Below the pieces are notes generated by a model. That model saw only the letters and a program-made list of their open reading frames with translations, made no database searches and had not been told where the DNA came from. From positions 3,312,012 through 3,376,011 of the forward strand of contig CM059623.1 in assembly GCA_030435675.1 (NCBI GenBank): a stretch of 64,000 nt of DNA, written 5' to 3'. Position 1 is the stretch's first letter. Each line of letters starts with the position of its first letter. The stretch comes from Steinernema hermaphroditum. Taxonomy: Eukaryota > Nematoda > Chromadorea > Rhabditida > Steinernematidae. The position numbers and the translations under genes were made by a program. Positions 45,670 to 58,778 of the stretch are shown piece after piece.

Positions 45670-48600
45670 TCATCTCAGAATTTCTTCGTAAACCACATTA
45701 TGGACGACATTAGATTTTCCTGCGACATAAACGTTGTAGTGGAAGATAGCAACATCCTCTTGTTTATGAGCTCGACTCAAGGCGACGTAAAGTTGGCCGT
45801 GTGCGAAACATGGAGTATCAAGTACTATGCCGACTTTGTCCAACGATTGGCCTTGCGACTTGTTAATCGTTAGCGAATAACTGAGTCGAACAGGGAACTG
45901 GTGGCGCAAAAAGACAAAATCTTTGTCAGGACGATTCGTACTTGTCAAAGGCATTCGATGAATACAGACTGTATCTGGCGTGCGGTCGTTCTTATTCACT
46001 GGTTCACAGAAGAGCACCTAAGAACGGTCTTTAAATTTCATGTGCAAGGACAGCTAAGCATTACATTATTTGTCATGTGTTTGATTTTCAGTCGAGTTCC
46101 GTTGCACAGGCCTAACGTGACATTCAAGTTGCGAAGCAAAATCACTTCACATCCGATTTTCAAATTCAAGAAATGTGGGGGCAGTCCGGAAGTAGTCTGA
46201 TTGTGATATACCTCTGGATCAACGGACACAAATGATCTCTCCTGATATGGAGAATCAACAGATGTAAATGTTTTACTTTGTCCTGGTAATCGTTCGAGGA
46301 CCTGAAGAAAGCTAATGTTTACATTTTAAGGCGCTTCTAATTACTTTTTCTGCTATTTCCAAACTTGTCTTATTGGTGACAGCCAGTATTGAACGATTAG
46401 CCCAGTCAGAATTTGGAGGAAAAACGAAATCGATAACCTAAAACCCTTTCGTTTTAATTGTTGCGATGATTGTGTGGAAACCTTATCGTCGTCAGTTCGA
46501 ATTATTTGGTAGGGCAAGTCAACTTGGTCGTCTTCATCTCGACTTGTTCCTAAGCCGATATCGAGGAGTTTTGCCGCAAATGCTGGATCGGTTTGTGCGC
46601 GTATGTTTGTTGTGAGCATGAACTTCACAAATTGTTCCCACATATCCGTTTTTTTCAAAGTGTAATCAATAACTCCATGGCCAAGAGCCTTAAACAAAGA
46701 ATAAGTAGGATGGAAAATAGGTGCGAGGTGTTTACTTCTGGAACAATAGGGAGTGTTTGCTTCCAGTCACCACCTGCTATTATCATGACACCACCAAACA
46801 TTTCATCTTCTAACTCGGGGTGCAGTGCTTGAAGAAAATGACTGACACAAGCGTAAATACGACGATCAGTCATTGTAGCTTCGTCCCATAGGATAACTTT
46901 CACACTTTTCAAGTCATCAGCTGAAAATTGAAACTGTGTTTTGATCAAGCATGATTCACGTAACCTTTGGCACTTTCCAGCGCAATGTGACTTTCCATCT
47001 CTTCCTCTACTTCAATGGGAATACCAAATGTGCTATGCACAGTAGATCCGTTCGGTAGGAGACTGGCAGCAGAGCCAGTGTGCGCAACACAACGAACTTT
47101 GTACCCTTTGGCACGTAGGTTGTAGTACAATGTATTGTAGAGGAAAGTTTTTCCGCAGCCCCCTGAGCCTTCGAGGAAGAAGAGCCTTTTTCCATTATTG
47201 TCTACAAGCTGAGTCATTATTTCTGTGTATACAGTTTTTTGTTCATCATTTAGTTGCTAAATAGCAAAATTAGGGACTTTTATGATTTGTTTGATACCGT
47301 AAGCAAGTTGTCGGCCTTCTCTTGAACCTCTGTAGCAGTAAGGAAGAGATCTGAGTAGTCATCATCGAGCTCTCGGATGTTGCCCAAATGATCATTATGA
47401 ACATCTTTAAAATGACAATATAATTTATGAACACTTCTAATGCTTTACCGGGAAGGTCGAAATCTGTCAGCTCTCTTCCGTGGTGACGAAGAATAGATCG
47501 TATGTGAAAGAGCGCTCTTGCTTCTTTCTGTTGAAGTGTGCCTCGTCTGTCATACATCGATTCTTTGTAATCTTCCCAGAGTTCCCTCGGATTCGCAGGC
47601 ACCGAAAAGATGAGGATTGAAGCGAAGAGTCGGCGAATGTTAACTGGAAGTTCCATTGTTCCAGCCTCTTCAAGAGCGTCTCTCCACTCAACCTCATCTG
47701 TCATGAGACCACGCATCTAAATACTTAGTCAAAGCATAAAATTAAAAAGTTTTCCAACTCTTGCAGCAGCGACAAAGGTTTCGCACACAACGCCGTTGCA
47801 TGTTCGCAGTTCCTCGAAACTTTTCACAAACTTCATATTTAAGGCCAAGAGTCGAATAGCGAAAAGTTCGGTAAATCGAGGGTGAACAGCTAAACGCATT
47901 GTTTGTAAATAGTTCTTTATTCAATGTTTATCCTACTTTTTATTCGTGTTACGACGGTATCTTCATTGACGTGAACCTTTTTCACCCATTTCTTGTTCTT
48001 ATAGCGGAAGTAGCGAAACATCTCGTTGAATGTAAGGGTCTCCAGAAGCTCTTTCGTTTGATTATTAGGAGGATGGCCGTTTATTTGAAACCAAGCTTTT
48101 AACATTGACGGAATCTCTCGGTCGGCTTGTTGCAAACGTTGGAAAAGCTCTTCTTCGTGTTCTAAAACATTGGTTTGATTGTTGCGGATGTGGTGTAGCA
48201 ATACCTCTTTCAACTATCAGTGGTTCCCTGTCAGGCATATGGACGTAGCCCGTACAAACAGTGTGACTGGAGACATGCATGTCATATTCTGACGTTTCCC
48301 ACGCAGCTTCGCAGCTTGTTACGGCCCGCATGTCTTCGATAAGATGCACTTCGTCATATACCAGAATAGGTCTCTGATTGTCATCCACACTGTAACTTTA
48401 ACATTTAAAGTTGTTCTGACTCTCATTGCTTACGTTGTGCCAAGTGTTCTACCGAGGAGATTAGCAGCGTCTCGGTTTCTTTTCTAATAATGAAAAAATG
48501 TAGGTTGTTTTCTGTAATTCTCATTTGCAAACCTCAAGGACTCCATCAGGTAAATTTATTCCTCTTGGATATAGAATATGCTCAGTCGAAACCATGTTTC

Positions 48601-51600
48601 CCGCTCTGCCGTGTGGAGCACCATTGTCGATTGCTGATCGTTCCATGGTTTCTATTAGTGCCCTATTGAATCCTATAAAAATCAATTTTGTGCCTGATTT
48701 TTCAAACTTTAAAACAACCTTTGTATAGATACTTATACAAGTATTTGAGTACACGAAGATTAGTTATTATTTCAACGTTTATATGTGCTTGGTAGCGCTT
48801 CAATAGCGTCCTGTTATATGGTACCACATATGCGTTAGTTGCTTCAGGATTAATGCTAAACAAATAGGATAAAAACATAGGCGTGAATTTGTTTCACACC
48901 TTGAACATTCGCCGTTATTGGGGCGCCTTAGAACGGCATAGTCATCTTCAATAGGACGTGAGAAGTTAGCGAATTCTTTAGGAAAACGTTTGGAACACGT
49001 TTTTCGCTGCACAGGTACGCCTTTGCGGCAATAAGTATCCTTGCCTTGACACGGTTTGTGTATCATGAATTGTTCAACTAATTCTCGGAGCAATTTCTGA
49101 CTGTAATAGAGTGTTTGTGCGTTATAGAGAAGATTTCGTTCTTACTCGTTATAATGCTCATGTGATGGATCAGGGACGACCGGCAATTCTGCCTGACAAA
49201 CGCGATCAATTTCTTCCGGAGAACGAGGTTTGAATTGGTCGGCCAAAGCTATTACCATGTGGACGTGTGGTAAACCGCGTTGTTGAAATTCAGTAGAATA
49301 GACAAACCATTTAACGTCTCCAAAAAGACCTTAATTTGCAATGGTAAATTCCCTTGTTCATAAGTTAATGTTTAACAACCTCCTCTGAACAATCGACGAC
49401 GGTTTTCACCGCGTCGGCGCATGCGAACTGTTTTACTTTCTGTTCTTCGTGTTCCACATAGAAATTTCTTGAAGTCTTCAAGTTTCTTTTTGAAAACTTC
49501 GGCAACAAGGAACGGATGGTCCGCCCACGTTTCTCCTCTTGGGATGTTGTCCTTAACCACCGCTTTAAAATCGAAAACATATCCGTTTCTTACAGCAATT
49601 TCCTCCCACTTAGGATTCGCAGTGAATGTAATAAAGAGATCGGGGGGACCAAGCTTGTTTGATAAGGTAACAGCGTTTTCGAATTGATTACGCAAATAGC
49701 GCGGTGATCCCGGTACATGCTGAGGAACAACGGTAAGAGCTCCTACTCGGCGCCCTTGTCGTGCAGCCATATCGTTCATGAAATTGAGGAACGCCTGCCT
49801 TAAATATCACAAATCGTTTTCATAATTTGTTAATTGTAATAACCTGTTAGTCAAAGTAGTTTCTGTGAAGTGTTCAGCAATGTGTTCCCCTCTTTGTTGA
49901 AGAATGCGCATGTAATGATCAATGAGGTAGAGCTGGCCTAATTTGCGCGCAGAAGAATAGCGGCAATTCATGCCTCTTCGATGTTGGTAACGAAACAGGA
50001 GCCACTCTCTTCGTGATGTCGTTAACTGAAATGATTTTTATTGGGAGAAATTTCACTGATGAAGCTACCCTTCGTGAACTGGACGTGCTCTGTAAACTGG
50101 AAGCTTGATCGGCTGTCGCATTCAGATCAATTGATATGTCATCGTAAAAGTTATCAGTTTCCATTGACGCAATATCATCTTCATTAGCTTCTCCAATTTC
50201 TGTTCGGCCTTCATGAGTCGTTTGCTCACCTCTATCAACATCGGGATCTTCGTCTAACACATGCGTCTCTCGGTAGTCTTCATCGTTAGTCACCGAGACG
50301 TCGTCTGGACCGCTGTCACTCATGTTGTCATCAAAAAGTCTATTTTCTCTTTCTTCGGGGTGGATCGGATGATACAGTGGATAAAAGTCACCTCCTCTTT
50401 CAACGAATGTTAACTCAGGACTCATTGGTTCTGGTTCGATCTCGTGATGTCGGTACATCTAAATTAACTGTTTGATCGTCTGTAAGAAGCTGTTAACTGA
50501 CGGCATGAATGTCATCATCATGTCCAGAATTATCATCACTCGGTGATTGAACTTCAGTATCTGTTCTGTCCGATGTGTTTTCGTTAACAACCTCTATTTC
50601 TTCTTCAGAATCAGTATCAAGATTCATCGGAACGTTTCTCTCCAATTCTTCGATCTCGGCCATTTGAGCGATAATACCTTGTCTCACAAGTGGCTGGTTA
50701 TAGGCTTCAAGAGACCAATCTATATCAGGTCGTTCGCTTTGTATTTCCATCATCCGATCAACAAAAGACCGACGATCAGTCATGTGGGGGATACCTAAAT
50801 TCTTTTTATGTGTTCGCATTGTCGTGATGGATCTTGCCTGGATGCCAAGAGTCTTCACCGTATATGTGCAACAGAGGAAAGCATATAGCGTCTATCATCG
50901 GCATATATGGGTAGATGGGAAAGGGAATTCGATCGTTAAGAAGTGGGTATATCATAAGTCCCTTTGGGGGTACATGCTGTTGAGCCGTACAGGTAAAGTA
51001 GACAGCGACCATGTTTCCACATGTAGGAGCTTCATATACGCCTGGATGGCTGATTAATTCCGCGGGATCAACACCACGTGCATCACATATTTTTAGTCTT
51101 AGGTCACCGATCTATAAAGAAAGAGCTTTTTTAGTGCTAAGAGCAACTGATTACCGGTCTTCCTTCTCTTTCTCTTTCGATTAAAATTTCGTTCATTCTT
51201 TTGTATTGTGCAGCGTATGGATTACACTCAGCTACCATAGCACCCAAATCACGCAAAACCTGAATATTTTTCATGCGCTTTGAAGAGATTTGCATTTTAC
51301 CTCGCGATTTACGTTTCGAGCAGAGGGTTGACGCATTCTGTGTTCGGTGGCTGTGTTTACGTCGTAAACGTAAACGTTCCCAAACTTTGGATTACGAGGA
51401 TTTTTGGGTCGTATGCATGAAGTGAAGTGGTGAACTTGTCCACGGACCTAAAGTATTCATATGCAATATGTTTCAATACTCTTGCTTTACCTTTACACTC
51501 TGAATTCCATGAGGTTCAGGGCGAATCCTATCGTATTGGAAAGATCCCATTGATAACAAAGAGTTATATGATAGAATGTTTTCCAATATAGCTGATCGGC

Positions 51601-52337
51601 CTTGCATTGTGTGATTGAAATAGTAGGAATAGAGTGGTTCGGGGATTTTTGTCATTGGTCCAATGAACACTTTCCCGTTACTACAGCATGTGTGGAAGCC
51701 TTTAAAATGGAGCGCACCACAATGGTAGCATTCATTCGTTCGTTCACCAAGACGAAGAAGTTCACTACTGTGTTGTTCTTCTCGTTGGTGAATGCCTTAA
51801 AATGTACGATAAGTAAGGAAGGGAATTTTTTACGAACGGTATCGTTGGCGAAGTCTTTCCTGAGACAGACGATTACTCTCTCGTGTTTCTTCAAGGTCCT
51901 CTTGGCGGAAATCTTTAAAAAATGGTTTGCCGGTTGTGTACAGTGTCAATATTTACCAGATCTCTGTAGTAATTGGCGCTCACGTCCAGCTCGCACTCTT
52001 TCGCGTTCGTGTTCTCGTCGCTGTTCTTGTTGTTCAGGTGTCTCTAAACTAAATTGCATCAAAATACAAATGTGGATGCTAACCATGCTCTCTTTGCCTT
52101 TGACGATATGCGCGTTTACGATCACATTCATGTTGCTTTCGTAGCTCTGCTTTTTCTGGTGTTTCTGAACTACTTTGTACTAAAGTATAAGATTTTCTAC
52201 CAACCGTTTTCTCTTTGTTGCTGACGTCGAGCACGTTGACGTTCGGTGGATGAGCTTGGAGTTGTACGCCCACGAGGTCTTCCTCGTCGACGTGTGGATG
52301 TTGGAGGAGCGTTTACGGAGCTATCGGACGAGGACAT
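45670..52337 (-). CDS. Helitron B Rep-helicase (HUH nuclease plus PIF1-like)
   Basis: Same architecture and exon pattern as Helitron A's protein. The start MSSSDSSVNAPPTSTRRRG is followed by two SETPE(K/Q)-type arginine-rich repeats in separate exons, a zinc region with CYHCGALHFKGFHTC, the [20 protein letters not shown] segment, an acidic linker, the Rep HUH motif GLPHVHMVIALAD (about 49,265), [11 protein letters not shown] (about 48,725), Walker [11 protein letters not shown] (about 47,155), [10 protein letters not shown], and a final [15 protein letters not shown] plus [11 protein letters not shown]. The open exons are in order and no disabling mutation stands out. Compared with A it lacks a short loop before the HUH segment. 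It differs from A throughout at protein level, so the two elements are old relatives, not recent copies. Confidence 0.85.
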
Positions 52338-52645
52338 ACTCTATGTTCTAAAGTCATGGGTAGAACAACAGCTATGCACTGATAGAAGTAACAGAATGGT
52401 TGGAAACCATGAATCGATTTAAGTTGAAACACAACATTTAGCAAAATGATTGTTGAAAATAATAGTGAATCAACGTAAACAAACGCATAAGATTGGAAAA
52501 CGACAGACAACGATGAACTCAGCGACTGATGAACTCATGTTGTTTGTAAATAAAGTGGGAGGGAAACGTCTTGTCTCCTTCCTCAGTGAACTTATCAAAA
52601 GCTCGAAGTTTAACCATGTGTTCTGAATAGGGTATAGAATGTATT

Positions 52646-54152
52646 TCAGTTTGAAAGTTTAAAAATACCGTCAAGGTAAACTTCAAAGATTCCTTTCAGA
52701 CAGTAACCAATTTTCAATTTTAAGTCACTCTGGGTTGTCACCAAGCTAAGAACAACTGTAATTGCGTTTGCTCCCGATCCAGACGAGTCGGTGGCGATCA
52801 CTGAATTAAAAGATATGTAATCACAAGTTTTTGTGGGTAGGGTACAACCTGTATAGTTATGAAACATATCCGAGGAAGCAGTATGTTTCGGAGTAGCAAG
52901 AAGAAAGAGTTCAGTTTCTAAATGCAAAAGATTTTGTTTGTGCACAAAAACATCATATGATTTACTGATCAGATTTGGAAGGATCGGCATCTCTTTGAGT
53001 TGCTCAAAGGTGTAGTGGTCAATTTCGGCAGAACTGTCTAAAGGAGTAAAAAGCAATTTTGGACCAACTGCCATGTCAAAATCTGCGTATTGCTTCTTAT
53101 CTCCTGACTGCTCTTTGATGTGACTGTGACAAATAACGTATTTCTAAAGATTTTCTGAGTAAGTGGATGTAGTAGGACACTAATAACAACCTGATGTTGG
53201 ACAAGTAAGGGAAGTTGAGCGATGTGTTCGTTGAAGTATGCGAAGTCCACACTTTTCGAATCATTAGTCAAGCAGGAAACAGTTGCAAGAAAACCATCAA
53301 CACCTCGAATCTTCACAGGCTTTGGGAAAGTTAACTTGATAGCCATCAGATTAAGAACGCTAACAATATCATAAGAACGACGTTGAAGATTACACACACT
53401 TACAATCCGTGATATTCTTTTATAACATCGGAGCTAACACTGTCCTTCAACGTTTCACTGAAAAATTTCTGCCATTTTTCAGAAAGTCCTTGGTCAACAT
53501 GAATCTCGGTGTGTGCGTTTGACATTAATGTGTAGGGGAATGGCGATCCTAAGACAGTTGAACATAACTACTGTGGGCATTATTTGAACATACCGACGTA
53601 TTTGACAAAATTATCGTCATGACAACCAAAATTATGCATCTTGATCACCTACAACTGTTTTGTTACTCAAAGGAAATAATAGATTAGAATATACCATTCC
53701 CTGGGACAAAACATTAAACTTGATGGCGAGCTCTTGATACGCAATAAATTTGAGGACGTTTTTCGAACCATCAAGAAGAATAACTTCCAACAGTTGCTTG
53801 TAAAAATTTGCTTTGTCACCGGGGTTAAAGAGTACACTGTCAATCACCAGAAATGTTCCATTGCTACAATATAACACATTTGTTCAAGAATTGGCAACAT
53901 GTGACGTACTTCGATGTGGATTGAGGTACAATGGCGTTGAATGAGGTCAGCGAAGCGTAGAGTCTTTAAATTGTGTATTTGTGGATATGTTGGTATCAAA
54001 AACACTTACGAGGTCAGATCAATGGATGGAGTAGAGGTGCTGGATGTTGAAACCACATGTTCATCCTCTACCGAACCAACTGAGATTCTCTTTCCTTTGT
54101 TACTGTTGCTGCTCTCAGACTCCGCTTTGCGTTTTTTGCCTTGTTGTGACAT
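52646..54152 (-). CDS. RPA-like OB-fold protein carried by Helitron B
   Basis: Seven exons close in frame (1,233 nt, 410 aa): 54152-54010, 53963-53910, 53863-53695, 53648-53594, 53548-53404, 53359-53191 and 53143-52646. A Lys/Ser-rich N-terminal tail is followed by FLVIDSVLFNPGD, then VLKFIAYQELAIKFNVLSQG and MVIKMHNFG. This pattern of a strand, an A-x-KF segment and a G(M/K)VY-like strand is typical of OB folds in replication protein A large subunits. A second, less clear domain follows (SPFPYTLMSNAHTEIHV, then LTFPKPVKIRG). Helitrons of plants and animals are known to carry RPA-like genes, thought to coat single-stranded DNA during transposition. The gene lies 310 bp upstream of the Rep-helicase start on the same strand. 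The family call is by motif only. Confidence 0.55.
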
Positions 54153-54340
54153 CTATAAAAACGAAAGTGCAGTAAACGTTTCTGGGGAAAGTAACAACAT
54201 AAAGAAAGTGATTGTACAACGAGATAGCAATTTCATGGTTCGTGAACCATTCTGTTAATTGAAGAACTCAAGTAAATGTAAGCTTATGAATTAAAAGTAA
54301 CACATTAACAAGCGCACAAAATGGCAGCCAACAATGACAT

Positions 54341-55183
54341 TTAACGGCGGTTCATGGCCAAGTGCGGGTTTAAGATTGAACGGTTTTCTCGAAAGGTGAT
54401 GCGGAGACTCTTGTTCTTCTCTTTTTGGAGCTCGGCCTTCTCCTGTTTTTCGAGGCGGATGCGCTTCAGGCGTTCTTGTTCTTCAGCGTGACGCTCCGCA
54501 CGGCGCTTGCGATTATTTTCCTTCCTCTTTTCTTGAAGATACTTATGAAACTCCTTCTGTCTCTCGACTTCAGCCTTTTTGTTTTGGTCGTCAAGAAGTC
54601 GACGATGTCTGGTCATAACTTCTCTGCATTCTTGCAGCATCTTAGCGTTTTGGATTCGTTCCAATCGCAGCTCGCAGTCCTTCTGTTGTCCACTGCTGTT
54701 CTTGATACGGCAGTGCTTGTTGAACGTGGACTTGGGGTCAAAAAGTTTCGCACGTTCATAATCTTTCAAAATGCGACTGAACACAACTCGACACTTTGCT
54801 CTGTACTTCTTTTGCCCATTGAAGATCACCTCAAGAAGAGGAAAATCAATGAAAGTGTCATTGATGCCTCTTTCGATCTCTGTAAAGGTATTTCTGAATT
54901 TTTCTGTGCAATTCTAAGGCTGGTACCTTCGTTGGTGAAATCTTCGCGAGGAATTCCACACACGATGATTGCGAAGACACCATCATTTGCGATTGGACTT
55001 TGTGGTTTGGCTTTGGTTTTGGTTCTGTAAAGGAGTTACGATATAGTAGATGCAGTAGAGGGGTGGTACTAACGAAGAACTCGAAGTGTTCGACTCAATA
55101 ACGGTGATAGCTTTGACTTCCTTCAGGAAGACGACGTCGTCATCTTCGGTGTCAACAGGTACGGTAGTCTTGGGTGCTTGCAT
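54341..55183 (-). CDS. Charged coiled-coil protein carried by Helitron B
   Basis: Three exons close in frame (747 nt, 248 aa): 55183-55074, 55024-54927 and 54879-54341. The N-terminus is acidic (DTEDDDVVFLKEVK). The middle has a hydrophobic block (VFAIIVCGIPREDF, then FIDFPLLEVIFNGQKKY). The second half is a long Glu/Lys/Arg helix, probably coiled coil, ending NPHLAMNRR. The start follows a TTCAG-type site, so an upstream exon could exist. The gene lies just upstream of the RPA-like gene on the same strand; Helitron A has no counterpart. I do not recognise the family. A structural or accessory role in transposition is a guess. Confidence 0.45.
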
Positions 55184-55389
55184 TTTAGATCTTCTGAATA
55201 TCAAGATAATGGAAGTAGGTACAGTTATAGGTATGCAAGTATGTAAAGCGTTGTTAATAACGCTTAAAGACAAGAGCATCAAACGTTTGTGAAATGATTT
55301 AATGCAGATAAAGTCAGTATTTTGAGCATATAACACATAGCGGTCCTCTTTTTGTTCCGATTCTTTGAACCTCTTATCTTCGTACCTAC

Positions 55390-57200
55390 TAAAATAGAAC
55401 ACTTTAGAAGCTGTCTGTAGTTGTGGTGCTTACTGCATTATTTCACTGCTCAGTACATCTTCTACAACATCATTTCTTGCACAAAGTCGCACTAAAATGC
55501 TATAGAAGAATGTGTAATTCTCAATATGTAGATGTAAGATTTACCTAGCACGTGTTTCATGTGGACTTCGCTTTTTTGACGTTTCACTAAAATAGTGTTC
55601 TATAGTAGCTGTCCAAGACGTTAAGCGCACCTTATCAATTGTCTCAATGTGTATCTTGAGGCGTTCTATCAGCATGGATTGTCGATTTCATTTTGATTTG
55701 TACTTTCCACTAAAATCAAACCCAATAAAAGCTATCTATACAAACTAAAGGACTACTGCATTCTTCGATCTCGTCAAAAAATATGCCTTCTATCACTGTC
55801 ATAGCTATCGTAGTTGATGAAATCTACTTAAGTACTGTATGTCATCTGGATGTCTTCGACAATATCGTTCGGCTTTCTACTAAAACAAAACTGTGCAGGA
55901 GCTATTGGAAGATGAAAGGCTTTATTTTAATACGTTATTTCGTTGATTTACCTCCTTATTTATGTCACGAAGCCCATAAATCTTTCTTTATTGCTATAAA
56001 AAGTAGTAATGGCAACGAAAAAAATGTCAAAAGTCTCACTTATATCTATGGTACATCTTCCGTGTTGCCGTAGGTCTTGTAGAAGTAGAACCTTCTGTAG
56101 TAATACCTGTTAGCAACTATGCGAAAGTGTGAAGCTTACTGGGTTACGGTAAAACGACTCTGGAAGTCTTCTACTATACGCTCATTCGACTATAGATTTC
56201 ACTGAATAATAAAGCCAACTATGTAATGAATTCTGCTTATACTTTAAGCTTACATTGAAGTTATCTTTTATTTCCTCGATGTAATGTCGTACTTGTTTCT
56301 CTCCTGTAAAAATGTTCTTTAAATCGTGTATAAAGGTCTAATTTTGTGTCGTACAGATAGCTATTTTATATCACTGTCTTGTATATCGTTATCGTTAAAC
56401 TGAAAATTTGCTGTTTTGTAAGGTAATTCCTCTAATTTTCGTATTTTGCATCTCTACTTTCCAAAACAAAAGAGCTCTCTTGACTGCAAACACAATGCCT
56501 GCATTTATTCTATGTGTCTTTTTCATCTTTACTTAAAATATAGCCCACAATTGAGACTGGAGATATTACCTTGTCGGATACTGCGACTTCTTGGCGTCGA
56601 GCTTCTTTTTTCATTTCTAAATACTCTGCTTAAGACTATATCTGATATGCTGCTGCCTACCGTAATACATTGGGAATCCTCTGAAAGATATTTAATTTTA
56701 AGGCTTTTATCGGCATCTAAATTGATCCATAATGAGGTGTGTTTAGCGAGGTTCAGCCTACCGTAATATGATGAAAAGCCTCTAGAATGTCTTCTACTTC
56801 TAGCGTTTTTAGACGCTTCTAAAATAATCTGCATAAGATTTTGTTCAAAATGCTGTAGCCTACCGTAAGAATACGGTAGGAATCCTCTGGAAGCCGCTTT
56901 TATTTTGAGGCTTCTTTTCGGTTTTGAAGCTAAAAAGGTTCATATTAGGGTGTGTCTGAGTAGTTTCATCATACCTTATCATCACTTCAAGCCTCCGAGG
57001 CTAACTAAGGTCTTCAGAAGATTTTTTAGCTGTTTCATGAGACTCTAAAATACTTCGTTTAAAGAGTGTATGGTGAATTTCTGTTTACCGTAGCTTCATG
57101 AACAGCTTCTGCAAGATCTTCTTTTTTTCTTTTCACTTCTTAGGTGTATCTAAACGATCTGTATTACGGAACTGGCTGAGAACTTTATGTTTACCTCAAT
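55390..57200. repeat. Degenerate repeat arrays in Helitron B
   Basis: From about 55,390 to 56,440 a diverged unit of roughly 100 bp recurs with CACTAAAATAG, (A/C)TGT and a tail of TACT-rich sequence. From about 56,560 to 57,200 the unit switches to the CCTACCGTAA type found in Helitron A at 42.2-43.2 kb. No coding sequence is supported. Confidence 0.5.
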
Positions 57201-57840
57201 TTGGCAGACGTGGTCCAGGCTGCCGTGACCTCCCATTTTCAGTCTTCGTCGTTATCATCTACAAAAAAAGCATTGTAGACGACAGATCCAAACAGATGAG
57301 CATTACCTCTCAGAAGACAGAGGCCACAGCACGGAATCCGAGCGTCGAATCCGGCGAGCCTTCTTTCTTCTTTCTTGAGATAATACAATCAAGTCTTCAC
57401 GGTAGTCAACCGCTGCAGAAACCACAGGGCTACCCATACCACTGGCAGAGCTTCCCTGGCGCGCTCATGACGCCAGGGTGCGGCCGTGTGGACTTCGAGC
57501 CCCGTGTACCGCAAAAACCACACTACCAGCAGACGGCAGAGCCCGAAGGCGGCCAACTGATAGAGGGCTTTAGACTAAACGGGAACATGGAAATCGAGCC
57601 GGAAGGCGCGAAGTCATGAATCCCCGACTGTTCCGCCGCAGCGGTACGATACCTCTTAACCCAGACGAACAGAGAAACGCACGCTGAACTGTGCGCAAAG
57701 AAAACTCATGAACTGTGAGCTTGTCTTGTGCGGGTTACTGCAGATACTGAATGTACATTAAAAACGAGTCCAGAAAAAGGGTCCCTTCTTCGTGCTTCGA
57801 CGCGAAAAGTCTGAAAAAGTGATGTTTATTCTTAATTTTC
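57185..57840. repeat. Block shared with Helitron A (right copy)
   Basis: Counterpart of 43,130-43,850. A 173-codon plus-strand frame runs through part of it but is not kept in the other copy. Confidence 0.65.
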
Positions 57841-57883
57841 AATGTGATATAATCAAATTGCTTGTGAGCATTGCCGAAAGTTG

Positions 57884-57950
57884 TGTCTGTGTGATGCAGT
57901 GGCTGGGCTGCAGCCTATCAGTCCTCGGTCACGGGTTCGAGTCCGAATGA
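57884..57950 (+). repeat. tRNA-like sequence
   Basis: GTGTGATGCAGTGGCTGGGC and CACGGGTTCGAGTCCG look like degraded A- and B-box regions. The stems do not close, so it is not a tRNA gene. Confidence 0.4.
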
Positions 57951-58109
57951 TAATGTTTTTTCTGATATTGCATAGATCTTTTTTTCGATTGTATAGATCT
58001 TTTTTTCGACTGTTTCTTTTTTTCCCTTAACTTTTGAGTTCGTCCTTCTGAGTTCGTGCAAGGACATAGCGCTGTCGATATGTAAGTATCGACTAAAAAT
58101 TCTGCGCTT

Positions 58110-58500
58110 TTCAAATTTAAACCTGTTTTCAATTTTAAGCTCGCGGACGAACGTATGACTTTTCCAAATTTGAACCTGTTTTCAATTTTAAGCTCGCGGA
58201 CGAACGTATGACTTTTCCAAATCTGAACCTGTTTTGAGTTTTAAGCTCACGACCGAACATATGACTTTTCCAAATTTGAACCTGTTTTGCATTTTAGGCT
58301 TATGGCCGAACCTATGACATTTCCAAATTTGAACCTGTTTTCGATTATAAGCTCACGGACGAACATATGACATTTCCAAATTTGAACCTGTTTTGAATTT
58401 TAAGCTCACGGCCGAACTTATGACTTTTCCAAATTTGAACCTGTTTTCGATTATAAGCTCACGGCCGAACATATGACTTTTCCAAATTTGAACCTGTTTT
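58110..58500. repeat. ~53-bp minisatellite in Helitron B
   Basis: About seven units with ATGACTTTTCCAAATTTGAA, CCTGTTTT and AAGCTC(A/G)CGG(A/C)CGAAC, related to 44,040-44,345. Confidence 0.8.
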
Positions 58501-58778
58501 AAAAAATTTTGGGCACAGAGCTAAACATGATGGAGTAGAGAGATATAACATTGTGTTGGCCCAAAATGAACAAAGGAACAAAAGTGAGGTTAGTGGAACC
58601 TGTTTTCTTAGGATCGTGGCGGGAGCCAGGGGTGTCACTATTTTTCCAGGCATACATTACCGATGAGAAACATGATGGTGAAGGTGGTTTGGCACCAGGT
58701 GCTCACAGTTTAAAAAGCCAGCGTGACGGACGAACATGACAGAAAACCCAAAAATGATTTATATATTCGGTTGGGCAG

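Noticed and set aside
57098..57619. 173-codon plus-strand frame in Helitron B
   Set aside because: The homologous block at 43.1-43.8 kb has indels that break the frame, so coding selection is not supported.
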